41,855 nt of DNA from Candidatus Falkowiibacteriota bacterium (GTDB lineage Bacteria > Patescibacteriota > Patescibacteriia > Patescibacteriales > VMTK01). The notes beneath the pieces are model-generated. The model worked only from the letters and a program-made list of their open reading frames with translations. It was not told the DNA's origin and did no database searches. The position numbers and the translations under genes were made by a program. The stretch lies in assembly GCA_013791585.1 (NCBI GenBank), contig VMTK01000062.1, forward strand, positions 1 to 41,855, read 5' to 3'. Of the stretch, positions 30,210 to 38,365 are shown piece by piece (positions within the stretch are counted from its first letter, which is position 1; each line of letters starts with the position of its first letter).

Positions 30210-30647
30210 TCACTTCTCACTTCTAACTTCTAACTCCCCCCTCACGCTCTCGCTCATCTTGACTCCGCTGAATTTCAAATTTTTCAGCTTTAGTTCTCCA
30301 GCGCCTAAAATCTTTATTGGCAAATCTATTTTGCCGATTAAGCCGGCTTTAAGCAAGCTTTTTGGATTAATTTCATCGCTGTCTTTAAAATGCTTATTCA
30401 AATCAGCTAAATTAACAACTTGATTTTTCGGCTTATCGGATTTAAATCCGCGCTTTTTCGGTATTGTTCTCAGCATCATTTTCATGCCCAAGCGCTTCAA
30501 GCCGGATTTTCCGCCCGATCTTGATTTTTGGCCCTTAAGTCCGCGGCCGCTGTAAGTTCCGCTGCCGGAAGCATTGCCTCTGCCGATGCGTTTTCTTTTT
30601 TTTGTCGCGCCTTTGGCCGGTTTAATTGTATGGAGTGATAATGGCAT
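30210..30647 (-). CDS. rplO: Ribosomal protein L15
   Basis: 145 residues. The N-terminus LHTIKPAKGATKKRKRIGRG then NASGSGTYSGRGLKGQKSRSGG is the L15 rRNA-binding tail, and GLIGKIDLPIKILGAGEL is the globular strand region. The last residues (GELEVRSEK) are encoded by a tandem TTCTCACTTCTAAC-type word repeat, so the C-terminus is repeat-derived. rpmD (L30) is absent between rpsE and this gene. Confidence 0.95.
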   Translation of the reverse strand: MPLSLHTIKPAKGATKKRKRIGRGNASGSGTYSGRGLKGQKSRSGGKSGLKRLGMKMMLRTIPKKRGFKSDKPKNQVVNLADLNKHFKDSDEINPKSLLKAGLIGKIDLPIKILGAGELKLKNLKFSGVKMSESVRGELEVRSEK

Positions 30648-30654
30648 ATTCTTT

Positions 30655-30783
30655 AAATTTCTAAATTATAATTACTAATTTCTAAATAAATAACTAATTC
30701 TAAAATGTCTAATGCCTAATTTTTAGTCATTTGGAAATTAGACATTAAAAATTTATTAGGCATTATAATTTATAATTTAGAAA
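30655..30783. repeat. Inverted word repeat between rpsE and rplO
   Basis: TCTAAATTATAATTACTAAT then TTCTAAATAA is complementary to TTTATTAGGCATTATAATTT then ATAATTTAGAAATTT. It occupies the place where rpmD (L30) sits in most other bacteria. Confidence 0.85.
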
Positions 30784-30784
30784 T

Positions 30785-31450
30785 TTATTTATCCTTCTTT
30801 ATATCTTCTATTTTATTCTCTACCTTTTTCTTGGCTTCAACTTTCTTTAAGTTTCTTAATGCTTCAATCGTACACTTTGCGTTGCTTACTTTATTATTTG
30901 TGCCTAAAATCTTGCTGGTAATGTTTTTTATGCCTGATAATTCCAAGACAATCCTAACGGCTCCGCCGGCAATAATGCCGCGCCCTTTGCGCGCCGGCTT
31001 GAATAAAATTTTAGCGGCGCCGAATTTTTGAAAAATTTCATGAGGAATAGTGTCATCAACAATGGGCGCTTTAATAAATTTTTTCTTTGCCTCGTTGACC
31101 GCTTTCGTAACCGCGATGGTCACATCAGCGCCTTTTGCCAAGCCAATCGCGACTTTGCCTTTCTTGTCGCCGATTGCCACGCAGGCCCTGAAGCGCATTC
31201 TTTTGCCGCCCGCCATAACGCGCGTTACTCTGGCAATATCAACGATTCGCTGGTCAAAATCATCCTGATCTCTGCCTGCCTTGCCTTTAAAACCGCCCTT
31301 TTTATTGCCTTGAAACATTTTTTTCTTGGCCTGCGGCTTTGGCTGAGGTTCTGTTTTAACTTCCGGATTAGAAACATTTGCAATTTTATTATTGCTATTT
31401 TCAGTTTCTTCAACTTTATTCGTTTGTTTTTTATTTTGATCTTCTGCCAT
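30785..31450 (-). CDS. rpsE: Ribosomal protein S5 with extended N-terminus
   Basis: 221 residues against about 165 usual. Residues 1-65 are a charged, low-complexity extension (KTEPQPKPQAKKKMFQGNKK). The S5 body starts at DFDQRIVDIARVTRVMAGGK then RMRFRACVAIGDKKGKV, followed by GKGRGIIAGGAVRIVLEL and GTNNKVSNAKCTIEALRNL. S5 works at the mRNA entry site and in decoding fidelity. Confidence 0.96.
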   Translation of the reverse strand: MAEDQNKKQTNKVEETENSNNKIANVSNPEVKTEPQPKPQAKKKMFQGNKKGGFKGKAGRDQDDFDQRIVDIARVTRVMAGGKRMRFRACVAIGDKKGKVAIGLAKGADVTIAVTKAVNEAKKKFIKAPIVDDTIPHEIFQKFGAAKILFKPARKGRGIIAGGAVRIVLELSGIKNITSKILGTNNKVSNAKCTIEALRNLKKVEAKKKVENKIEDIKKDK

Positions 31451-31516
31451 ATAAATAATTTAATTACAGAAATTATGCATTTGCGTTATTTAATAAAATA
31501 AAATTCATTGCTGCCA

Positions 31517-31609
31517 TATGCTGAAATACAAGAATATGAAAATATGAAAATAAAATATTCTCTTATGTTTATAAAAATATTTTTATATTCTTGTACTTTC
31601 ATATTTTCA
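31517..31609. repeat. Inverted word repeat between rplR and rpsE
   Basis: ATACAAGAATATGAAAATAT then GAAAAT is complementary to the right arm TATTTTTATATTCTTGTACT then TTCATATTTTC. Confidence 0.8.
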
Positions 31610-31682
31610 CTATTCGGTTTAAACTAAGATAATTATTATTTTTATTCAAACGCGTAATTCCTATAATTATTAAATCGTAAAT

Positions 31683-32120
31683 CTAAAATTCCAGTCCTCC
31701 TTCTCTCGCCCCATCCGCTATGTCCTTAATAACGCCATGGTATTTGTAGCCGCCTCTGTCAAAAACTATTTTTTTAATTTTCTTGCTTATCGCCTTCTTG
31801 GCTATTAATCTGCCCAATTCAAAACCAAGAGCATTCTTTTTGTCCTTATCCTCCGCGGCTTTTTTGCCTGTCAAAACTTTCTTGACATCCGTAGCTTTAG
31901 CGGAGGGCGTAACTTCGGCGGGAGCAAAAGAAGCTTTTATCTCTCTGCTGTGCGCGCTATCTAAAGTTTTGCCCTCGCCGTCATCAATTAACTGCAAATA
32001 TAAATTTTTATTGGATTTAAACACGCTCAACCGCGGGCGATCTTTTGAACCGCTGATTTTTACGCGGATTCTTCCTCTGCGCCTGTCTCTTTGCTCTTGT
32101 TTTATTTTTTGTTTATTCAT
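31683..32120 (-). CDS. rplR: Ribosomal protein L18 with a coding palindrome
   Basis: 145 residues against about 118 usual. RRRGRIRVKISGSKDRPRLS then VFKSNKNLYLQLIDD and the C-terminus FDRGGYKYHGVIKDIADGAR then EGGLEF are canonical. Between them, residues about 60-90 (SFAPAEVTPSAKATDVKKVL) are longer than in homologues and contain, at 31890-31905, the palindrome CGTAGCTTTAGCGGAG. L18 binds 5S rRNA. Confidence 0.95.
   Translation of the reverse strand: MNKQKIKQEQRDRRRGRIRVKISGSKDRPRLSVFKSNKNLYLQLIDDGEGKTLDSAHSREIKASFAPAEVTPSAKATDVKKVLTGKKAAEDKDKKNALGFELGRLIAKKAISKKIKKIVFDRGGYKYHGVIKDIADGAREGGLEF
31890..31905. repeat. Coding palindrome in rplR
   Basis: CGTAGCTTTAGCGGAG, preceded by TC and followed by GGC. 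Its core is AGC-TTT-AGCG, the same design as the ruvX and map cores. Confidence 0.6.
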
Positions 32121-32126
32121 AGAATA

Positions 32127-32215
32127 ATTTAAGATTTAAGATTGCGGATTTAAGATTGACGTTAACTGTATACTTAAATTTAATATTAAAAATCATAAAT
32201 CTTAAATCATAAATA
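32127..32215. repeat. Inverted word repeat (ATTTAAGATT)
   Basis: TTTAAGATTTAAGATTGCGG and ATCATAAATCTTAAATCATA are opposed copies. It fills the rplF-rplR gap. Confidence 0.8.
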
Positions 32216-32219
32216 TTGT

Positions 32220-32765
32220 TTACTCTCCCTTGCTGGCTGCTTTTCCTACTTTTCGCCTAATCACTTCATCAATATATTTAATGCCTTTTCCTTTATACGG
32301 CTCCGGCTTTCTTATTTTTCTGATTTGAGAAGCTGTTTCCCCGACTAATTGTTTATCAATTCCGCTAATGGCAATAACATTGCCCTCTACTTGCGCCGCA
32401 ATTCCCGCCGGCAAATTATAATCAACCGGATTAGAATATCCGACATTTAAAGTTAATTTCTGGCCGCTGACCGATGCCCTGAAGCCAACTCCGTTTATTT
32501 CCAATTTCTTCTCGTAGCCGTTATTCACTCCCTCCACCATGTTATTGATTAAACTCCTAAACAACCCCCAAAAAGCCTTTTCTTTTCTGTTTTCCGCGTC
32601 GGCGACAGACACTATAATCTCTTTGCCTTTTATCTCTACTTTCGCTAATTTATGCAATTTTTGCTTTAATTCGCCTTTAGGCCCTTTAACTATTATAAAA
32701 CCATTCTCAATTTTAGCTTGAGTTCCTTCGGTCAATTTAATTGGCAGTTTTCCTAACCTGGACAT
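32220..32765 (-). CDS. rplF: Ribosomal protein L6
   Basis: 181 residues in two related domains. It starts SRLGKLPIKLTEG and contains FIIVKGPKGELKQKL. The C-terminal signature is RKPEPYKGKGIKYIDEVIRR then KVGKAASK. It is normal in size and has no insert. Confidence 0.97.
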   Translation of the reverse strand: MSRLGKLPIKLTEGTQAKIENGFIIVKGPKGELKQKLHKLAKVEIKGKEIIVSVADAENRKEKAFWGLFRSLINNMVEGVNNGYEKKLEINGVGFRASVSGQKLTLNVGYSNPVDYNLPAGIAAQVEGNVIAISGIDKQLVGETASQIRKIRKPEPYKGKGIKYIDEVIRRKVGKAASKGE

Positions 32766-32771
32766 AAATAT

Positions 32772-32878
32772 AATTCAAATCCTCAAATTTATTCAAATGC
32801 TTCAAATGTTATAATTCAAATTAATTTTAATAATTCGTATTTGAGGCATTTGAATATTAATTTGTAGATTCGCATTAT
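32772..32878. repeat. Inverted word repeat (CAAATGCTTCAAATG)
   Basis: AATTCAAATCCTCAAATTTA then TTCAAATGCTTCAAATG opposes CGTATTTGAGGCATTTGAAT then ATTAATTTGTAGATTCGCAT. A related palindrome lies at 33634-33740. Confidence 0.8.
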
Positions 32879-32879
32879 T

Positions 32880-33293
32880 CTAATAAATTTCACAAATTAC
32901 TTCTCCTCCCATTCCCTGTTTGCGGGCTTCCATGTTTGTCATTATGCCCTTGGAAGTGGAAATAATCGCTATACCCAAATTATTTAAAACCCTCGGCAGC
33001 TTGTCTTTGCTGACATATATTTTACAACCCGGCTTGCTTATCTTTTTTAGCGATTTTATGGCAGGAGAGCCGTCTTTATTATATTTCAAAACTATTTTTA
33101 ATTCATCAAAAACAGAGCTGCCATTTTTTAAGCTTTTAGTCTTTATAACTTCTGTTTTATTGATCCATTCTTCTTTTTCTAAAATTTTAGCAATATTATA
33201 TTTTATCCCGCTCATAGGCAAAACAACCTCTTCCTTTTTCACGGCTGAAGCATTTCTAATGCGTGTTAGCATGTCTGCGATTGGATCTGTCAT
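32880..33293 (-). CDS. rpsH: Ribosomal protein S8
   Basis: 137 residues. MTDPIADMLTRIRNASAVKK opens, SGIKYNIAKILEKEEWI follows, and the C-terminal rRNA-binding motif NNLGIAIISTSKGIMTNMEA then RKQGMGGEVICEIY is intact. Confidence 0.97.
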   Translation of the reverse strand: MTDPIADMLTRIRNASAVKKEEVVLPMSGIKYNIAKILEKEEWINKTEVIKTKSLKNGSSVFDELKIVLKYNKDGSPAIKSLKKISKPGCKIYVSKDKLPRVLNNLGIAIISTSKGIMTNMEARKQGMGGEVICEIY

Positions 33294-33302
33294 ATTTTTG
33301 AA

Positions 33303-33391
33303 AATGAATTAGGAATAATGAATTATGAATTAGGGTTTAAAATCATTAATCTCTTTTGTCCATAATTCCTAATTCATAATTCATAATTCTT
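33303..33391. repeat. Inverted word repeat (ATGAATTAGGAAT)
   Basis: AATGAATTAGGAATAATGAA then TTATGAATTAGGG opposes CATAATTCCTAATTCATAAT then TCATAATTC. It lies between rpsN and rpsH. Confidence 0.85.
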
Positions 33392-33440
33392 TGATTTTAT
33401 ATAATAAACTTACTTCATCTTGCGCTTGTGAAATATCCGC

Positions 33441-33626
33441 TTACCATGAAGACTTGGTAATCCCGGGCACATCTCCGCTGTTTGCCAGCTCCCTAAAACA
33501 TATTCTGCAAAGACCAAAGTCGCGCATAAAGCCGCGATTGCGGCCGCAGCGCCAGCACCTGCGCACTATTCGCGTGGAGTATTTTGGATTTTTATTTGAT
33601 TTTGCTATTTGCGCTTTTCTAGCCAT
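33441..33626 (-). CDS. rpsN: Ribosomal protein S14, zinc-binding (type Z)
   Basis: 61 residues from ATG 33626 (MARKAQIAKSN); the upstream ATG at 33641 would add five residues not found in the family. Zinc ligands are CWRCGRNRGFMRDFGLCRIC (C-x2-C, C-x2-C). The C-terminus GDVPGITKSSW is standard. Confidence 0.97.
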   Translation of the reverse strand: MARKAQIAKSNKNPKYSTRIVRRCWRCGRNRGFMRDFGLCRICFRELANSGDVPGITKSSW

Positions 33627-33633
33627 ATTAATA

Positions 33634-33740
33634 TAATTCAAATCTACGAATGTTATTCAAATGCTTCAAATAATTTTTATTCAAATTATTTTGATAATTA
33701 ACATTTGAAGCATTTGAATATTAATTTGTAGATTTGAATT
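33634..33740. repeat. Inverted word repeat between rplE and rpsN
   Basis: The left arm runs from AATTCAAATCTACGAATG through TTCAAATGCTTCAAAT (33634-33670). The right arm, ATTTGAAGCATTTGAATATT then AATTTGTAGATTTGAATT, complements it almost fully. Confidence 0.9.
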
Positions 33741-34278
33741 ATGCTTTTTTAAACGGAAATCCCATTAATTTAAATAATTCCAGCCCTTCCTCTTTCGTTT
33801 TGGCTGTTGTTGATATGCAAACTTCCATGCCGTGTATTTTGTCAACTTCATCAGCTTTTATCTCCGGAAACGCCAAATGCTCGCGGAAGCCGACGCTTAA
33901 ATTGCCCTTATTGTCAACTCCTTTTGCGTCTAAACCGCGAAAATCTCTTATTCTTGGAAAGGCGGCATTAACTAATTTTTCTAAAAAGTCATACATTCTT
34001 TTCCCGCGCAATGTAACCATTACGCCCACAATGCTGCCTTCGCGCACTTTAAACCCTGAAATTGATTTTTTGGATTTTGTTAAAACCGGCTTCTGCCCCG
34101 TAATGCGGCTCAAACTGCTTACGACGTTATCAATATACGCTTTGTCTTTCGCAAATTTGCCAATGCCGGCATTAACCACAACCTTGTTTATTTTAGGCGC
34201 CTCTAAATCGTTTTTATAGCCGAATTTGCTTTTCATTTCCGGCAAAATTTTCTTTTTATATAATTCTTGTAATCTCAT
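33739..34278 (-). CDS. rplE: Ribosomal protein L5
   Basis: 179 residues. YKKKILPEMKSKFGYKN, then PKINKVVVNAGIGKF, the RREGSIVG-like FKVREGSIVGVMVTLRGKRM and FPRIRDFRGLDAKGVDNKGN then LSVG are all L5 landmarks. It binds 5S rRNA with L18. Confidence 0.97.
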   Translation of the reverse strand: MRLQELYKKKILPEMKSKFGYKNDLEAPKINKVVVNAGIGKFAKDKAYIDNVVSSLSRITGQKPVLTKSKKSISGFKVREGSIVGVMVTLRGKRMYDFLEKLVNAAFPRIRDFRGLDAKGVDNKGNLSVGFREHLAFPEIKADEVDKIHGMEVCISTTAKTKEEGLELFKLMGFPFKKA

Positions 34279-34284
34279 AATTTT

Positions 34285-34377
34285 TTTCTACCGAGCTTTA
34301 GCTCGGGTTCTTGATGCTTTAGCATCATTATCTTTGAGGCTAAAGCCTCTGAAACCCGACTTAAAAGTCGGTAGAAA
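34285..34377. repeat. Four-hairpin cluster between rplX and rplE
   Basis: Four consecutive hairpins, CCGAGC-TTTA-GCTCGG, TGATGC-TTTA-GCATCA, GAGGC-TAAA-GCCTC and CCGACT-TAAA-AGTCGG, are enclosed by TTTCTA/TAGAAA and GGGTT/AACCC. The whole 93-base spacer can fold as one multibranched structure. The hairpins share TTTA/TAAA loops. Confidence 0.85.
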
Positions 34378-34710
34378 TTAATCTACTGTTTGTTTACATT
34401 TCTTGCATATTCTAATTTTTTTTGTTTTCTTTTTCTCACCGACTTTTACTTCTATATTTTTGTAGCCAACCCTAGTAGATTGATTGCATTTTGGGCAAAC
34501 CAATAAGACATTTGATAAATCCAAAGCTGATGGAAATTCAATCCTTTGGCCTTTTTCGCCTTGCTTTCTCGGCCTCATATGCTTTATTAAAAGGTTAAGC
34601 CCTTCTATGCTTGCCCTGTTTCGCGGCGGAAAAACCTGCAAAACCTTGCCGGACTTGCCTTTGTCTTTGCCTTTTATTATCTTAACTTTGTCGCCTTTTT
34701 TTATTTTCAT
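34378..34710 (-). CDS. rplX: Ribosomal protein L24
   Basis: 110 residues. The KOW motif GDKVKIIKGKDKGKSGKVLQ then VFPPRNRASIEGLN is followed by MRPRKQGEKGQRIEFPSALD. The C-terminal pair CPKCNQSTRVGY ... CKKC could form a zinc ribbon, a feature of many bacterial L24s. Confidence 0.96.
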   Translation of the reverse strand: MKIKKGDKVKIIKGKDKGKSGKVLQVFPPRNRASIEGLNLLIKHMRPRKQGEKGQRIEFPSALDLSNVLLVCPKCNQSTRVGYKNIEVKVGEKKKTKKIRICKKCKQTVD

Positions 34711-34779
34711 AATCTACAAATTACAAATCTTTTACAAATTTACAAATATTTAAATTTAATAATTTTAAAATTCTTACTT

Positions 34780-35151
34780 CTACAAAACTTCAGGAGCAAG
34801 AGATGCAATCTTAAAATATCCCGCCCTTCTTACCTCGCGCGGAATCGGGCCGAAAATCCTGGTGCCTTTCGGTTCTTTGGTTTTTTTGTCAATAATAACA
34901 CAGGCGTTGTCGCCAAATCTTATATAACTGCCGTCTTTGCGCCTGATTTCTTTTTTTGTTCTTACTATGACAGCGGGCAAAACATCGCCTTTTTTCACCA
35001 TTGAATGGGGCGCGGCTTCCTTAACTGTGATTGTAATAACATCCCCGACTCCGGTAAAGCGCCTTCTGGACGCGCCGGGCATGCCGATACACTGGACCTT
35101 TTTTGCCCCTGTATTATCCGCTGAATTTAATTTTGTTTGTACTTGAATCAT
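34780..35151 (-). CDS. rplN: Ribosomal protein L14
   Basis: 123 residues, canonical throughout: [20 protein letters not shown] then [37 protein letters not shown] and [11 protein letters not shown] at the end. Confidence 0.97.
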   Translation of the reverse strand: MIQVQTKLNSADNTGAKKVQCIGMPGASRRRFTGVGDVITITVKEAAPHSMVKKGDVLPAVIVRTKKEIRRKDGSYIRFGDNACVIIDKKTKEPKGTRIFGPIPREVRRAGYFKIASLAPEVL

Positions 35152-35223
35152 TTCGGATTTCGGATTTCGGATTTCAGATTTCGGATTTAAAATAAATCGT
35201 CAATCGAAAATCGTCAATCGAAA
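35152..35223. repeat. Tandem ATTTCGG and ATCGTCAATCGAAA words
   Basis: Five to six ATTTCGG/ATTTCAG units are followed by two TCGTCAATCGAAAA units in the rpsQ-rplN gap. The TTTCGGAT unit is the same word as in the array at 7414-7526. Confidence 0.8.
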
Positions 35224-35224
35224 A

Positions 35225-35500
35225 TTAATAAACTACTCGCCATCGCTTGTCTTTACTCAATGGTCTGCACTCTGTAAAACTAACTTTATCACCTTCTTTA
35301 AACTTATTCTTTTCATCATGAACTTTATATTTCCTGCTTACCGTGTATCTTTTTTTATACATAGGATGGACTTTAACACTATCAACTTTAACCACAATGG
35401 TTTTATCCATTTTATCGCTTACAACAATACCTTGAAATTTTTTATTAATTACGGTTTGCTCATTATCTATTTTATTTTCTTGTTTTTTTTCTTCTTCCAT
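35225..35500 (-). CDS. rpsQ: Ribosomal protein S17
   Basis: 91 residues. A Glu/Lys extension ([15 protein letters not shown]) precedes the OB fold [20 protein letters not shown] then [20 protein letters not shown]. It is transcribed just after rpmC (26-base gap). Confidence 0.96.
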   Translation of the reverse strand: MEEEKKQENKIDNEQTVINKKFQGIVVSDKMDKTIVVKVDSVKVHPMYKKRYTVSRKYKVHDEKNKFKEGDKVSFTECRPLSKDKRWRVVY

Positions 35501-35526
35501 ATTTGATAAATTAATAAAATAATAAA

Positions 35527-35709
35527 CTATTTCTTGTTTAACAATGTTAAAATCCGCGCAATCATCTCGCGCACTTTTCTTATCTCCCGCACATTCTTCA
35601 ACTGCTTGTTCGCATCCTTAAAACGCAAATCTCTTAATTTATCCCGAGATTCCGCCAATGTTTTATGCAATTCACTTTCTGTTTTCTTTTTTAATTCTTT
35701 ATATTCCAT
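35527..35709 (-). CDS. rpmC: Ribosomal protein L29
   Basis: 60 residues, two-helix hairpin: [20 protein letters not shown] then [20 protein letters not shown] then [13 protein letters not shown]. The size is normal for the family. Confidence 0.96.
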   Translation of the reverse strand: MEYKELKKKTESELHKTLAESRDKLRDLRFKDANKQLKNVREIRKVREMIARILTLLNKK

Positions 35710-35725
35710 ATTTTATTAAAATTTA

Positions 35726-36130
35726 TTATTTGCTAATAAATTTGCATTTTACCGGCAATTTATGCGCCGCTAATTCCATTGCCTTTTTCGCGATTTCCTC
35801 CGAAACCCCTTCCATTTCAAACAAAACCATGCCCGGCTTAACTACGGCCACATAATGGTCAACCGCGCCCTTGCCTTTGCCCATTGGCATTTCTCCGCCT
35901 TTCAGGGTAACCGGCTTGTCCGGAAAAATTCTAATCCACAGCTTTCCGCTGCGCTGGACATAGCGGGTGATAACTCGCCGCGCGGCTTCAATTTGGCGGG
36001 AAGAAACCCAATAAGCTTCCAAGCTTTTCAGCCCAAAACTGCCAAAAGCTATCGCGGTCTTGCGAGTCGCTTTGCCGCCTCTTTTGCCTTTATGCGACTT
36101 TTTGTGTTTTGTTTTTTTCGGCATTAACAT
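35726..36130 (-). CDS. rplP: Ribosomal protein L16
   Basis: 134 residues. The start [19 protein letters not shown] is canonical, so I keep ATG 36130. [20 protein letters not shown] then [24 protein letters not shown] then [14 protein letters not shown] are standard. Confidence 0.97.
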   Translation of the reverse strand: MLMPKKTKHKKSHKGKRGGKATRKTAIAFGSFGLKSLEAYWVSSRQIEAARRVITRYVQRSGKLWIRIFPDKPVTLKGGEMPMGKGKGAVDHYVAVVKPGMVLFEMEGVSEEIAKKAMELAAHKLPVKCKFISK

Positions 36131-36135
36131 AAGCC

Positions 36136-36285
36136 GTAAATTTCTAAATTATAATTACTTCAGCCAAAGGCTGATCCGCCTCTGGAGGAAATTTCTAATA
36201 AATGACTAATGTCTAAAATTTTATAATCATTTAGAAATTAGGCACTTATTAGATATTATAATTTAGAAATTAGAAATTTCAATTA
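36136..36285. repeat. Inverted word repeat with CAGCC-AAA-GGCTG hairpin
   Basis: TAAATTTCTAAATTATAATT opposes ATTATAATTTAGAAATTAGA. The centre holds CAGCCAAAGGCTG (36163-36175) and TCCGCCTCTGGAGGA, a GC-rich palindrome of the type seen in coding inserts, embedded in an AT-rich word palindrome. Confidence 0.8.
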
Positions 36286-36317
36286 TTGCTATTAGAATTA
36301 TTACTATTAGATTACTG

Positions 36318-37016
36318 TTATCGTAATTTCGCCCCTACTACTTCCCCCTTCTTCTCTTCTTCTTTTTTAAAAACTTCTCCTTTATAAATCCACACTTTGA
36401 TTCCTATGGCTCCGTAGATTGTTCTGGCAGCTCCTCTGGCATAATCAATATCAGCGCGCAAAGTGTGCAAAGGCACCTTGCCGGAAGTAAGCATCTCGCT
36501 GCGCGCGATTTCCGCTCCGTTTAATCTGCCCTTAACAATAACTTTCACGCCCAAAGCGCCTGCTCTTGTTACGCGGCTAACCGCTTGTTTCATGATTCTG
36601 CGAAAAGGCATTCTTTTCTCCAAATCTAACGCTATTGACTGAACCAGTATCTGCGCGCTTAAATTAGGCCTGTCAAATTCAGTAATATTTAGATTTATCT
36701 CGCTTAACCTGATTCCGCTTGGACGCGACAAAAATTTCTTGTGAATCTTCTTTTTTAAATCCTCAACCCCCATGCCTCCTCTGCCTATAATCAACCCCGG
36801 CTTAGCGGTAAAAATACTGATATTAATCTTATTGGCGCTTCTTTCTATCTCTACCCTGTCAACGCCCGCTTCTCTTAATTCTTTAATAAAAAATTTCCTG
36901 ATTTTAATATCTTGCGAAAATTTTTCAATATATTTTTTTCCACTGCTAAACCACTTAGAATGCCAGCTTCTGGTTATCCCCATGCGAAATATTTTTGGAT
37001 TAACTTTTTGTCCCAT
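36318..37016 (-). CDS. rpsC: Ribosomal protein S3
   Basis: 232 residues. GQKVNPKIFRMGITRSWHSK then WFSSGKKYIE, the KH domain PGLIIGRGGMGVEDLKKKIH, and RMPFRRIMKQAVSRVTRAGA then LGVKVIVKGRLNGAEIARSE are intact, with a short charged tail EEEKKGEVVGAKLR. Confidence 0.97.
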   Translation of the reverse strand: MGQKVNPKIFRMGITRSWHSKWFSSGKKYIEKFSQDIKIRKFFIKELREAGVDRVEIERSANKINISIFTAKPGLIIGRGGMGVEDLKKKIHKKFLSRPSGIRLSEINLNITEFDRPNLSAQILVQSIALDLEKRMPFRRIMKQAVSRVTRAGALGVKVIVKGRLNGAEIARSEMLTSGKVPLHTLRADIDYARGAARTIYGAIGIKVWIYKGEVFKKEEEKKGEVVGAKLR

Positions 37017-37021
37017 ATAAT

Positions 37022-37180
37022 TATTGAAATTCTAAATTCTAAATCTTAAATTCTAAACAAATCATAAATTCTAAATTACAAATAACAAACAAATTTCAAA
37101 TTTCAAAATTTTAAAATTTGGAATTTGATGTTTGGGATTTGGAATTTGTTTAGAGTTTAGAATTTAAGATTTCGAATTTT
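37022..37180. repeat. Inverted word repeat (AAATTCTAAAT)
   Basis: AAATTCTAAATTCTAAATCT then TAAATTCTAAAC on the left opposes GTTTAGAGTTTAGAATTTAA then GATTTCGAATTT on the right. It fills the rpsC-rplV gap. Confidence 0.8.
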
Positions 37181-37187
37181 TAAAACA

Positions 37188-37775
37188 CTATCCCGACTTG
37201 CGCCGAAACATCTTGCCGACAAAACCTTTATGGCTTTTGCCTTCTATCTTGGTATGCCCGCCTCTTCCTTCGCCGCGCGGATCAACAATTTGCTTGTCTT
37301 TTTCTCCGCCAGCCGGCGGAGCGGATATTTCTTTTTCTTTCTTGGCTTCTTTTACTTTTACCGAATCTTCCCCCTTTGGCTGCCCGTCTAATTTAATCGG
37401 GGCTTCAATCTTTTGCTTTTTAGCTTCTTTTTTGCCGCTTTCTTTAATTTCTGCCAGAACTAAGCTTACATGGCTGGCGCGCTTGCGTATCGGTGTTGCT
37501 CTGCCATGGGCCTTTGGCGTCCATCTGTGCAAAGTAGACCCTTCATCCACTCTGATTGCTTTAATATATAAATTATTTTTTTCAATTTCAAAATTATGTT
37601 CGGCGCTTGCTATGGCTGAATTTACTAACTTAATAATCGGCTTAACGGCAAGCTTATTAATAAATTGAAGCTGGCTAAGAGCGGCGCCAACTTCTTTGCC
37701 GCGCACGGCATCAACCACCAGACGAACTTTTCTGGGCGACATTCTTATGTGTTTTGCTTTTGCTTTAATTTCCAT
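37188..37775 (-). CDS. rplV: Ribosomal protein L22 with a long C-terminal extension
   Basis: 195 residues; the core is the first 112 (HIRMSPRKVRLVVDAVRGKE, RVDEGSTLHRWTPKAHGRAT then PIRKRASHVSLVLAE). The last 80 residues are a Lys/Glu/Gly-rich tail not part of the ribosomal fold. The tail carries APPAGGEKD, encoded by the palindrome CTCCGCC-AGCC-GGCGGAG (37304-37321), so part of it is translated repeat. Confidence 0.95.
   Translation of the reverse strand: MEIKAKAKHIRMSPRKVRLVVDAVRGKEVGAALSQLQFINKLAVKPIIKLVNSAIASAEHNFEIEKNNLYIKAIRVDEGSTLHRWTPKAHGRATPIRKRASHVSLVLAEIKESGKKEAKKQKIEAPIKLDGQPKGEDSVKVKEAKKEKEISAPPAGGEKDKQIVDPRGEGRGGHTKIEGKSHKGFVGKMFRRKSG
37304..37321. repeat. Coding palindrome in the rplV tail
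   Basis: CTCCGCC-AGCC-GGCGGAG, perfect 7-bp arms, encoding PPAG at residues about 153-156. Confidence 0.6.
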
Positions 37776-37789
37776 AGAATTAATGTAAT

Positions 37790-37925
37790 GCTAATCAACT
37801 AATCGCTAATGATAATGAAAATATAAAAATATAAGAATATCTGAAATAATTTTTTATAGTTTATTTTTATATTCTTGTATTTTTAATTTAAAAATTCGCG
37901 ATTCGCAGATTGGCATTTATTCGCG
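37790..37925. repeat. Inverted word repeat between rpsS and rplV
   Basis: TGCTAATCAACTAATCGCTA then ATGATAATGAAAATATAAAA opposes TTTATATTCTTGTATTTTTA and GCGGATTAGCAT at the far side. Confidence 0.75.
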
Positions 37926-37939
37926 GATTAGCATTATAT

Positions 37940-38224
37940 CTATTTTCCCTTCTCTTGCGTCTTTGCCATCTTGCCGCCGTGGCCGATAAATTTTCTGGTT
38001 GGCGAAAATTCGCCCAGCTTATGGCCTACCATATTTTCAACTATATAAACCGGCACATGAGTTCTCCCGTTGTGCACTCCGATTGTAAATCCTACCATTT
38101 CCGGCGTAATTGCGCAAGCCCTATCCCAAACTTTAATTACCGTCTTGTCCTCCGGTTTTAACGCCTGAATTTTCTTTATTATTCTCAGGTTGATATAAGG
38201 CCCTTTTTTTAGTGATCTTGACAT
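37940..38224 (-). CDS. rpsS: Ribosomal protein S19
   Basis: 94 residues: [39 protein letters not shown] then [20 protein letters not shown] and [14 protein letters not shown], all standard. Confidence 0.97.
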   Translation of the reverse strand: MSRSLKKGPYINLRIIKKIQALKPEDKTVIKVWDRACAITPEMVGFTIGVHNGRTHVPVYIVENMVGHKLGEFSPTRKFIGHGGKMAKTQEKGK

Positions 38225-38228
38225 TTTT

Positions 38229-38312
38229 TATATTGTTATATTGCTAAATTGTTATATTGCTAAAAATTTTTAAAAAATAATTCAACAATATAACCATATA
38301 ACCATATAACCA
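38229..38312. repeat. Inverted word repeat (TATATTGTTATATTGC)
   Basis: TATTGTTATATTGCTAAATT then GTTATATTG opposes CAACAATATAACCATATAAC then CATATAACC between rplB and rpsS. Confidence 0.8.
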
Positions 38313-38365
38313 TTTAATCTAATAATATAAATTGTTCGTGATTTTCAACATTAAATATCCGCTTT

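Noticed and set aside
30648-30784. A missed rpmD (L30) gene between rpsE and rplO
   Set aside because: The gap is only 137 bases of palindromic repeat with no frame. Absence of L30 is a known CPR trait.
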